From Gracilimonas sp017641085 (GTDB lineage: Bacteria; Bacteroidota; Rhodothermia; Balneolales; Balneolaceae), in assembly GCF_046115515.1 (NCBI RefSeq), contig NZ_CP175953.1: a stretch of 64,000 nucleotides of DNA; one strand, written 5' to 3'. The notes beneath the pieces are model-generated. The model made no database searches. It had not been told where the DNA came from and saw nothing but the letters and a program-made list of their open reading frames with translations. Below, piece by piece: positions 1 to 7,149 of this stretch (the stretch's first letter is position 1; each line of letters starts with the position of its first letter). Made by a program: the position numbers and the translations under genes.

Positions 1-590
1 TCTTCCCCGATCATAAACTCTTCAATTACTAAACGGCTGGCTGCATCTTTGAGAGAATCACTGGTTTTTAGCTCTTCCAGTACTTCCATAGCCTCGGCTT
101 CAGTTTCGGGGATGAAAACCCCTTTCCCGCCGGCCAAACCATCGGCTTTTAACACCACCGGAAATTTACCCTGCTTTTTGATGTAGTCAGCGGCCTCGTC
201 AAAGTTGTTCTGATCAAAAACTTTATACGCTGCTGTTGGGATGTTGTGCCGCTGCATGAATTCTTTGGCAAATTCCTTACTCCCTTCCAGCATAGCTGCC
301 TGCAGTTTCGGGCCAAAAACCGGGTGGCTCTTTGTTTCCAGGAAATTGGCAATACCATCCACCAGCGGCTGCTCGGGACCTACAACGGTGAGGTTGATAT
401 CATTGGCCTGTATAAAATCCCAAACCTGATCAAAGTCGCTGATGGAAAGGTTTACGTTCTCTCCCACTTCCGCAGTTCCGGGATTTCCGGGAGCAATGAA
501 CAGCTTATTCATTGAGGGGGATTGAGCCATAGCCCAAGCCAGTGCATGTTCACGTCCACCGCTTCCGAGTAACAGAACGTTATATTTCAT
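1..590 (-). CDS. purD: Phosphoribosylamine-glycine ligase (partial, C-terminus outside window)
   Basis: Reading the minus strand from ATG at 590 gives about 196 residues starting MKYNVLLLGSGGREHALAWA, the N-terminal GSGGREHA signature of GAR synthetase. GPEQPLVDGIA and the ATP-grasp segment KADGLAGGKGV follow. The enzyme joins glycine to phosphoribosylamine with ATP in the second step of cytosolic purine synthesis. The frame is open to the window edge, so the gene is cut only by the boundary. It lies three bases downstream of the tpiA stop, in the same direction, so the two are probably co-transcribed. Confidence 0.95.
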   Translation of the reverse strand, partial: MKYNVLLLGSGGREHALAWAMAQSPSMNKLFIAPGNPGTAEVGENVNLSISDFDQVWDFIQANDINLTVVGPEQPLVDGIANFLETKSHPVFGPKLQAAMLEGSKEFAKEFMQRHNIPTAAYKVFDQNNFDEAADYIKKQGKFPVVLKADGLAGGKGVFIPETEAEAMEVLEELKTSDSLKDAASRLVIEEFMIGE

Positions 591-593
591 GGC

Positions 594-1361
594 TCAGGAA
601 AGTTCTTCGGCAATGGTGATAATTTCAGAAAAGCTTTCGGCATCGAGGCTGGCTCCTCCGATCAGTCCGCCATCCACATCGGGCTGATTTAACAGCTCTT
701 TGGTATTGGCCGGCTTCATGCTGCCACCATACAGGATATTGATTCGATCGGCGGTGTCTTCGCTGTACAATTCAGCAATTACTTTTCGGATATGCTCGTG
801 CATTTCCTGTGCCTGCTCCGGCGAGGCTGTTTCCCCTGTTCCAATAGCCCAGATTGGCTCGTATGCAATCACCACATCCAGCACATCTTCTTCTGAAATA
901 TCAAACAGAGCGGCTGTTACCTGGTTTTTAACCAAATCGTAATGTTCACCTGATTTTCTCTGATCCAGGCTTTCTCCCACGCAAATGATCGGAGCCAATT
1001 TATGCTCCAATGCTTTATGGGACCGTTTGTTCACCGTTTTATCCGTTTCCCCGAAATACTGACGGCGTTCAGAGTGACCTATAATCACGTAATTGCATCC
1101 ACTTTCGGCGATCATGCTTCCACTCACTTCACCAGTGTAGGCTCCGTTTTCTTCAAAGTGAAGATTCTGCGCTCCTACCTGAATGTCGGTGTCATGAAGA
1201 TAATTTACGGCCATCCCGATGGATACAAAGGGCGGACAAACCAGTACATCTACATTTTCGTCAACCTCGGCTTTCTTTTCTTTGAGCCCTTCCAGCAGTT
1301 CGGCTGCGTCGTAAGGACCGCAATTCATTTTCCAGTTACCGGCTATCAAAAATCTTCGCAT
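594..1361 (-). CDS. tpiA: Triosephosphate isomerase
   Basis: 255 residues, the usual length for this TIM barrel. It interconverts dihydroxyacetone phosphate and glyceraldehyde 3-phosphate in glycolysis and gluconeogenesis. Visible active-site elements are GNWKMN with Lys11, IIGHSERR with His96, and AYEPIWAIGTG with Glu168. The phosphate-binding YGGSMKP and GGLIGGASL segments near the end are also present. It starts with ATG. It is the middle gene of a tight minus-strand run (lipoprotein, tpiA, purD) with gaps of 15 and 3 bases. Confidence 0.98.
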   Translation of the reverse strand: MRRFLIAGNWKMNCGPYDAAELLEGLKEKKAEVDENVDVLVCPPFVSIGMAVNYLHDTDIQVGAQNLHFEENGAYTGEVSGSMIAESGCNYVIIGHSERRQYFGETDKTVNKRSHKALEHKLAPIICVGESLDQRKSGEHYDLVKNQVTAALFDISEEDVLDVVIAYEPIWAIGTGETASPEQAQEMHEHIRKVIAELYSEDTADRINILYGGSMKPANTKELLNQPDVDGGLIGGASLDAESFSEIITIAEELS

Positions 1362-1376
1362 GGTGTGAGTGTTTGT

Positions 1377-2738
1377 TTAGCTTGGTGAGTTACTGTTATC
1401 AAATGCTTTGTTCAATCCCTGAATTACTTCCTCAAATTCGCCGCGTTCGTACTTGCGGATCAGGACGCCGTCTTCATCAATCAAAAACCGGGTGGGCACC
1501 TGAACTACATTGAATTTTTGTATGATATCCTGAACGTCAAATGAACCGATTTCGGCTACCGACCAAATTTTGCGGCGGCCTTCAAAAAATCCCTCTACGG
1601 TGAGCCGGCTTTCATCCAGCGGGATGGTGAAGATCTTCAGCCCATAGTTTTTATAAATTTCATGAATGATCACGGTACGATCGTAATCATTCTGATACTC
1701 GGGATTGGCCAGAGGAGAAATTTCCAAAATGTACACATCCCCATTCAGAGAGGAATTACTTACCGTATCGCCTGCCAGCGTTACAAATGAAAAGTCGGGA
1801 GCCTGAACGCCCGGAGCCAGGTAATTCAGATCGTAACGAATTCGGCGGGCCCACTTTTTAGAACCGGAGCCGGTGTACTGTTCTTCATAGCTGTTGAGCA
1901 GTGTTTTGGCTTCCTTCACGCGGGAGCTGTCAAAATACATCATAATTTTATCCCGCTTAATCGCTTCCTTAACCGATTCATCACCGGAAATCTGTACCAG
2001 CGAATCCAGGTAATTGGAAGCGGCATCAAACCCTTTGGTCTGGGCGATGTACGGCTTAGCGAGATTCAATGCAACCGATACCGTGTAGTCATTTGGAAGT
2101 GCGGCATCAATCCTTTCTAACATCGTGTTCTGGTCAAAACTACTTAAGATCTGAACCGATTTTTCTGCTGCCAAATAGGCCGCAAATGTATTCTCATGCT
2201 TTTCAAACACTTCCCAGTACAGGTCCGACCATTTTTTTACCTCATCAATAATTTGAGAGTCAGGGATGGCTCCGCTTCTGGCAAAAGCACCTATTCTCTG
2301 AAATCCGCGATTTACACGGGCTAACGTTTCCATGGCTTCATGCTCGCGGGAGCTAACCTCAATCGTTTCGTTCAGGCCCGGAAGCTCTCCGGTAACCGTC
2401 AGCGTATCACCGGCAGCCAAAATCACCCCTAAATTACCAAGATTGGTTTCATTCCGGCTGATGATCATGTTGTAATAACTTTTTTCGGGGAAAGTAACAT
2501 CGCCCATAAAAGTGCCTGCTTCATTCGTAAGCTCATGGAACAGGGTATCAACCTTTGCATTGGCAGAATCGCGGAAAACAATAGTAACCCCGATTCCGGA
2601 AAAGTCGTTACTGTCGTCAACGGAATCAGCTACCGTAAAGGTGCCTTTTACAACGGTTTGCAGCTCTTGTGGCTCGTTAGAGCAAGCGGCTGTTAACCAA
2701 ACTAAAGCAGCGATAGAATAAAGTGCGAAATGTCTCAT
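1377..2738 (-). CDS. Thioredoxin-fold lipoprotein lacking the CXXC motif
   Basis: A lipoprotein signal ends in LTAAC (MRHFALYSIAALVWLTAACS), so the protein should be anchored in the envelope. An N-terminal DUF4369-like beta domain and a helical middle are followed by a C-terminal AhpC/TlpA-like thioredoxin fold (APDFSFVTLAGDTV, later VVQVPTRFLIDEDG with the cis-proline loop). Where TlpA/ResA proteins carry WCxxC, this one reads YILEISPLANPEYQ, so no redox cysteine pair is present. It may therefore be a binding or structural protein and not a disulfide reductase. A TTG two codons upstream (2744) is also possible, but ATG at 2738 places the signal peptide better. Confidence 0.8.
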   Translation of the reverse strand: MRHFALYSIAALVWLTAACSNEPQELQTVVKGTFTVADSVDDSNDFSGIGVTIVFRDSANAKVDTLFHELTNEAGTFMGDVTFPEKSYYNMIISRNETNLGNLGVILAAGDTLTVTGELPGLNETIEVSSREHEAMETLARVNRGFQRIGAFARSGAIPDSQIIDEVKKWSDLYWEVFEKHENTFAAYLAAEKSVQILSSFDQNTMLERIDAALPNDYTVSVALNLAKPYIAQTKGFDAASNYLDSLVQISGDESVKEAIKRDKIMMYFDSSRVKEAKTLLNSYEEQYTGSGSKKWARRIRYDLNYLAPGVQAPDFSFVTLAGDTVSNSSLNGDVYILEISPLANPEYQNDYDRTVIIHEIYKNYGLKIFTIPLDESRLTVEGFFEGRRKIWSVAEIGSFDVQDIIQKFNVVQVPTRFLIDEDGVLIRKYERGEFEEVIQGLNKAFDNSNSPS

Positions 2739-2761
2739 GTTCAACCTAAATGACTGTATTT

Positions 2762-4210
2762 TCAGTCGTCTAATTTTTTTGAAATTAAATCTTTAACCAA
2801 CTTTGGATTAGCTTTCCCTCTGGACGCTTTCATTGCCTGTCCTACAAAGAAACCAATCAACTGTTTTTTACCATCCTTATAACGTGCAACCTCATCGGGA
2901 TTGTTGTCTATTATTTCGTCCACAATGGGTTCGAGGAAACCGGAATCGGAAACCTGAATCAGGTTCATTTCTTTAGCCAACGCTTCCGGCTCTTTATCTT
3001 CATCCAACATAGCATTAAAAATCTGCTGCATAGCTGAAGAGTTAATCTTGTCGTCTTCCTTCAGCTTCACCAGGTCCGAAACCCGTTTTGCTGAAATGGA
3101 AAACTCGCGAATGTCGATGCTTTGCTCATTCAGTACCCGAAGAACTTCACTCAATACAATGTTGGAAGCTGCTTTGGGATTTCCGAGATGCTCCACCACT
3201 TCTTCGTAATAATCGGCAAGGTACCGGCTGTCGGTAATGGTTACCGCATCGTCTTCGCTCATCCCGAAGTCTTCCATGAATCGCTTGCGGCGTACATCAG
3301 CCAGCTCAGGCAGTTCTTCACGGATTTCATCCAGCATTTCATCGGTAACGATAATCGGAGGAAGATCCGGCTCCGGGAAATAGCGGTAATCGTGTGCCTC
3401 TTCCTTGGAGCGCATCGGGCGGGTCTGCATTTTTGCGGTATCCCACAAGCGGGTTTGCTGCACAACCTCGCCCCCATCTTCAATCAGTTCAATCTGACGG
3501 TAAATTTCATACTCAATAGCCCGCTCCACATTCCGGAACGAGTTCATGTTCTTAAGCTCGGTTCGGGTTCCGAATTTCTCCCGGCCGCGAGGACGAACAG
3601 AAACGTTCGCATCACAGCGCAAACTTCCCTCTTCCATGTTACCATCACAAATTTCCAGGTACTGCACAATCTGCTTGATCTTGGAAAGGTAGGCGTAAGC
3701 CTCCTGTGGGGTTCGGAGGTCCGGTTCGGATACAATTTCAATAAGCGGCGTTCCGGCCCGGTTCAAATCCACAAGGGTATTGTAAGGATCCTGATCGTGA
3801 ATCGACTTTCCGGCATCTTCCTCCATGTGAATACGGGTGATCCCGATTCGCTTATCATAGTCTTCCAGGCTGATATCCACAAAACCGTCAAAACAAATGG
3901 GCGTATCGTACTGGGAAATCTGATAGCCTTTGGGAAGATCGGGATAGAAATAATTCTTTCGAGCAAAAATAGATTTTTCAGCCACATCACACTTGGTGGC
4001 CAGTCCCATTTTAATGATATAGCGAACCAGGTTTTCATTCACCACCGGCAGCGTTCCCGGATGCCCCAGGCAAAGCGGGGTAACCTGAGTGTTAGGAGCT
4101 CCGCCATATTCGGTAGTAACCGGGGCAAAAGCCTTACTTTGCGTTAACAGTTGGGCGTGAACTTCGAGGCCAATCACCGCCTCGTACTTCTCGTGGGCAA
4201 TAGTGCTCAT
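2762..4210 (-). CDS. gatB: Aspartyl/glutamyl-tRNA amidotransferase subunit B
   Basis: 482 residues with the family pattern YEAVIGLEVHAQL at the start, PDLPKGYQISQYD, EEDAGKSIHD, the VDLNRAGTPLIEIVSEPD signature and DANVSVRPRG. The C-terminal GatB/YqeY helical domain ends in KANPKLVKDLISKKL. It works with GatA and GatC to convert Glu-tRNA(Gln) or Asp-tRNA(Asn) to the amidated forms. Of the cysteines that bind zinc in many GatB proteins (SKIFCGC...C..C) only one remains (SKAFAPVTTE...VTPLCLGHPG), so the zinc site seems lost. It is divergent from the next gene across 162 bases; gatA and gatC are not in the window. Confidence 0.97.
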   Translation of the reverse strand: MSTIAHEKYEAVIGLEVHAQLLTQSKAFAPVTTEYGGAPNTQVTPLCLGHPGTLPVVNENLVRYIIKMGLATKCDVAEKSIFARKNYFYPDLPKGYQISQYDTPICFDGFVDISLEDYDKRIGITRIHMEEDAGKSIHDQDPYNTLVDLNRAGTPLIEIVSEPDLRTPQEAYAYLSKIKQIVQYLEICDGNMEEGSLRCDANVSVRPRGREKFGTRTELKNMNSFRNVERAIEYEIYRQIELIEDGGEVVQQTRLWDTAKMQTRPMRSKEEAHDYRYFPEPDLPPIIVTDEMLDEIREELPELADVRRKRFMEDFGMSEDDAVTITDSRYLADYYEEVVEHLGNPKAASNIVLSEVLRVLNEQSIDIREFSISAKRVSDLVKLKEDDKINSSAMQQIFNAMLDEDKEPEALAKEMNLIQVSDSGFLEPIVDEIIDNNPDEVARYKDGKKQLIGFFVGQAMKASRGKANPKLVKDLISKKLDD

Positions 4211-4372
4211 TAAAATTTTGTGTATCAGGATTTTTCAGAGCCTGAAAGATATTAAAGTTGAGGGTTAGTTTTGAATGTTTCTTACAGAAAAGGTGGTCTG
4301 TACTCACATCAGCTTTTAAACTGAAAATTACCGTCATTTCTATTACATTAAACAAAGTTAAAGCTAACACTT

Positions 4373-5779
4373 ATGAAGAAGTTACTACTCATACTTTCTT
4401 TGGCGTTATTTGGAAGCTCGCTTTCCTTGGGGCAGACTACGATTGAGGAACAGTATTTCCATGAGTTAAAAGGCATGGAAGATTCGAGTGGAGTTACACA
4501 TTTGTTTTACCGAGAATACAAGAAAGGACAATATGAGTGTGAAGGAGATGACACTGATAAAATGCCATTAGTGATTAATAACAATGTGTATCATTTAAAT
4601 CTCTCTTCTCAGAAAGACTCTGTTCTATTTGCCGATTACTTTTCTGAATGGTGTTTAGATGGAATGTACGAGAGCAAATCTATAGATGAATATATCTTCT
4701 ATAAAAATAACCCACAAAAATGGTTAGCAACTGCAAATACTTATTTCGGAGTATATGACTATTCTGGAAATAATTTAGATTTTCAAGTACCAATTGTTAC
4801 AAAAAGTAATTCCAGAGCTTCACTCAATGAGTATCATTCTTCTAATAACATTCACTTAACACCCAATAGAGATTCATTATACGTTAAAGTTTCTGGCACT
4901 GTGCCTTTTACCGGAAATAGTGATTCCTGGCCCGTTTTTGAAGATTATGAGCACTTCAACCATTATGCAGATTCTTTAGGTTTGGCATGGGAAATTTTAG
5001 GAATACACCCCGAAATTGACTCTCTTTTCTTTGCCATCAATTCATCCGGGGATTTATACCGAAGCGAGCACTATTCTTCAGCTTTCACTTTTGCTGATTC
5101 AAGCACATACTTCAGAAATATCTACTTTGATGCCGATACCTCTCACATATATTCAATGACTTCTTCAGGTCTGCTCCATTCGAATAATCTTGGAAAACAA
5201 AATACCTGGAAATTTTCAGGTATTGATTTTGAAACCGGTTCATCTAAATTTCTGGCCGTTGATAAATATGCCTCAGGAAATTTATTTATTTCTGATTCTA
5301 CTGATATCCTGTTCTCCGACAACTACGGAGATACCTTCATAACCCTTTCCTCTTTGGATGACGAGATTACTGGCCTCTACAAAAAACCAAATTCAAATCT
5401 GCTTTATGTTTTAACCCGAAAAGAACTTTTGGAAATTAATACAGAGACGAAATCTGTAACTTCTCTAAAGCAGATTCCCGTTAGTAACGAGGTCAATCAA
5501 AATGAAATCCCAAAACAAGTAACCCTAAACCAAAACTACCCCAACCCTTTCAACCCTTCTACAGTGATCAGTTATCAGTTGACAGCGAACAGTTTGGTTC
5601 GGCTGGAGGTGTTTGATGTGACCGGGCGAAAAGTAGCTGTTTTAGTGAATGGAGAACGGAAAGCAGCAGGAAGCCATCAGGTTACGTTTGAGGCTGGGAA
5701 TCTTGCTTCAGGAGTTTATTTCTATCGTCTGGAAACAGCCGGACAAACACTCACCCAAAAAATGCTGTTGGTGAAATGA
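4373..5779 (+). CDS. Secreted BNR-like protein with T9SS sorting domain
   Basis: 468 residues with a signal peptide (MKKLLLILSLALFGSSLSLGQ) and an unrecognised N-terminal region. Around residues 240-370 repeat-like segments include SDNYGDTF, which resembles the Asp-box of BNR/sortilin-type beta-propellers. The last 85 residues are a type IX secretion sorting domain: LNQNYPNPFNPSTVISYQL, then VFDVTGRKVAVLV, ASGVYFYRLE and a final KMLLVK. It is therefore probably exported across the outer membrane and attached to the surface or released; no enzymatic motif was seen. The central part is visibly more AT-rich than gatB upstream. Bases 5562-5597, inside the sorting domain, resemble an intergenic phrase repeat. 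Confidence 0.85.
   Translation: MKKLLLILSLALFGSSLSLGQTTIEEQYFHELKGMEDSSGVTHLFYREYKKGQYECEGDDTDKMPLVINNNVYHLNLSSQKDSVLFADYFSEWCLDGMYESKSIDEYIFYKNNPQKWLATANTYFGVYDYSGNNLDFQVPIVTKSNSRASLNEYHSSNNIHLTPNRDSLYVKVSGTVPFTGNSDSWPVFEDYEHFNHYADSLGLAWEILGIHPEIDSLFFAINSSGDLYRSEHYSSAFTFADSSTYFRNIYFDADTSHIYSMTSSGLLHSNNLGKQNTWKFSGIDFETGSSKFLAVDKYASGNLFISDSTDILFSDNYGDTFITLSSLDDEITGLYKKPNSNLLYVLTRKELLEINTETKSVTSLKQIPVSNEVNQNEIPKQVTLNQNYPNPFNPSTVISYQLTANSLVRLEVFDVTGRKVAVLVNGERKAAGSHQVTFEAGNLASGVYFYRLETAGQTLTQKMLLVK
5562..5597 (+). repeat. CAGTTATCAG-type phrase inside a coding region
   Basis: Within the sorting-domain codons the DNA runs through successive variants of a seven-to-eight-base unit: CAGTGAT, CAGTTAT, CAGTTGA, CAGCGAA, CAGTTTG. 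The same style of wording occurs in the fixC-fixX gap near 43076-43140. Here it encodes ordinary sorting-domain residues (ISYQLTANSLVRL), so coincidence is possible. Confidence 0.4.
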
Positions 5780-5830
5780 TATTCTGAATTCACAGGTTAA
5801 TCCATTATCCCTTAATTAAATGCCTTTGCT

Positions 5831-5936
5831 ATGAAATCTGCTCTTCTTTCCATTTTCGTATTTTTTTTCTGTATCAGTTTTTGCTCAGGATTATGCGATC
5901 CAGCAGCTGGAAAATTCTCCCCGTCATCACGAATGG
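5831..5936 (+). other. Out-of-frame signal peptide of the downstream hydrolase (T8 tract)
   Basis: ATG at 5831 opens MKSALLSIFVFF, but after the eight T at 5861-5868 this frame meets a stop (TGA at about 5954) without reaching the hydrolase. Removing one T joins it to the frame reading SVSVFAQDYAIQQLENSPRH and straight into the hydrolase at 5937. This gives a textbook signal peptide with cleavage after FAQ, and a 267-residue product. The frame of the hydrolase itself has a stop at 5832-5834 and no ATG before 5937. The run may be a real phase-variable or slippage site, or a sequencing error. Confidence 0.7.
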
Positions 5937-6635
5937 GTGACGATCGAATCCAATGACCGGACATTGCACAATTTTGTAGTATATCCGGAGACTTCCGAAC
6001 CGGCTCCGGTTGTAATTGTCATCCACGAAAACCGCGGATTAAACGACTGGGCCAGAAGTTTTGCTGATCAGCTGGCCGGTGAAGGATTTATAGCCATTGC
6101 CCCCGACCTGATTTCGAATACCATGGAGGGAATCGAAAAAACCGGTGATTTTGAAACTTCGGATGCAGCCCGGCAGGCCATCTACAGCCTTGAACCTGAT
6201 TTTGTAACTGCCGACCTGATGAACGTGCTCGAATACGCCAAAACTATAGAAGCAGGAAATGGATCATTTGCCGTAGCCGGCTTTTGCTGGGGTGGTTCAC
6301 AGTCCTTCCGCTTTGCCACCAATGCCGGAGGTGCCATCGATGCGGCTTTTGTCTTCTATGGAACCGGTCCCGATACCGAGCAAGCTTACAGCAACATAGA
6401 GGTTCCCGTATATGGATTCTATGGCGGCGATGACCAGCGCGTGAATTCTACCATAGAACGGTCAGAATCTGCCATGGAGAAGTTTGGCAAAACCTATACA
6501 TATGAAATTTACGAGGGCGCCGGGCATGCTTTTATGCGGCGCGGAGATGATCCTGAAGCAACTTCTGACGATCCAAATGTAATAGCACGAAATAAATCCT
6601 GGGATAGGCTGGTTACTCTGTTGAGTGATCTTTAA
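5937..6635 (+). CDS. Dienelactone hydrolase family protein, probably exported
   Basis: 232 residues from the first in-frame start (GTG). The fold and triad match dienelactone hydrolases: VIHENRGLNDW (oxyanion region), nucleophile Cys117 in AGFCWGGSQ, an Asp at FYGGDDQRV (165/166) and His197 in GAGHAFMR. These enzymes hydrolyse lactone or ester bonds; the natural substrate here is unknown. In-frame codons continue 54 bases upstream of the GTG to FAQDYAIQQLENS, the mature N-terminus expected after a signal peptide. The true start is therefore very likely ATG 5831, with a frame change in the T8 tract (described separately). If the frame is never restored, only a cytosolic version could be made from the GTG. 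Confidence 0.85.
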   Translation: MTIESNDRTLHNFVVYPETSEPAPVVIVIHENRGLNDWARSFADQLAGEGFIAIAPDLISNTMEGIEKTGDFETSDAARQAIYSLEPDFVTADLMNVLEYAKTIEAGNGSFAVAGFCWGGSQSFRFATNAGGAIDAAFVFYGTGPDTEQAYSNIEVPVYGFYGGDDQRVNSTIERSESAMEKFGKTYTYEIYEGAGHAFMRRGDDPEATSDDPNVIARNKSWDRLVTLLSDL

Positions 6636-6739
6636 AAGATTAAAAACCGGCAATACAACGTTCAGGTATTTACGTAGTCATTATTGATGCAAAAGTTGTA
6701 CTTTTTTGGAAAGTTAAGTTCAATAAATCAATATCCGTT

Positions 6740-7138
6740 TTGAAAACCCTTGTATATATCATCCTGATGGGCCTGTTGGCAGCAAGCTGTGCTTCTTCAG
6801 ACAAGAAAAGCACAGCAAATAACCAGGCTGCATCTGACGTTCAACCTACAGCTGCCCAACAGGATTCATTGGTAACACAGCCTTTCAGCGCAGCAGCTGA
6901 TACCGTCGGGCTTACTAAAATTACCGGTCAGCTGAACTACACCGGCAATGAGCCTTTTACCCGGCCGGCCCTATTCGTTTCCGGTTCTGAAGCTTATGTA
7001 CTCATCGGTGATCAGACGTTCATGTCTGAGACATTTAACAAACTGAATGGAAAACGGGCAACGATTTACGGAAAAATGAAAAAATCTAAAAATGCAGCTG
7101 AACTGGAAGTGCATTATTACAAATTGAGCGAACAATAA
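6740..7138 (+). CDS. Small lipoprotein, hypothetical
   Basis: 132 residues from a TTG start, beginning MKTLVYIILMGLLAASCASS with a clear lipobox (LAASC). A low-complexity linker rich in Ala, Gln and Ser (roughly residues 20-55) precedes a compact beta-rich domain: ITGQLNYTGNEPFTRPALFV...YVLIGDQTF...LNGKRATIYGKMKKS. That domain looks like an OB-like or TOBE-like small barrel, but I cannot name the family. It lies 11 bases before the protease gene, so the two may be co-transcribed. Function unknown; envelope location is well supported. Confidence 0.75.
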   Translation: MKTLVYIILMGLLAASCASSDKKSTANNQAASDVQPTAAQQDSLVTQPFSAAADTVGLTKITGQLNYTGNEPFTRPALFVSGSEAYVLIGDQTFMSETFNKLNGKRATIYGKMKKSKNAAELEVHYYKLSEQ

Positions 7139-7149
7139 GATTTAAGACT

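Noticed and set aside
3122..4147. A 341-residue open frame antisense to gatB
   Set aside because: It lies inside a convincing gatB gene, has no recognisable domain and is a shadow of its codon pattern.
4266..4273. TAGTTTTG box in the gatB-T9SS gene gap
   Set aside because: It fits TAnnTTTG, but no TTG at suitable distance was found; chance is as likely.
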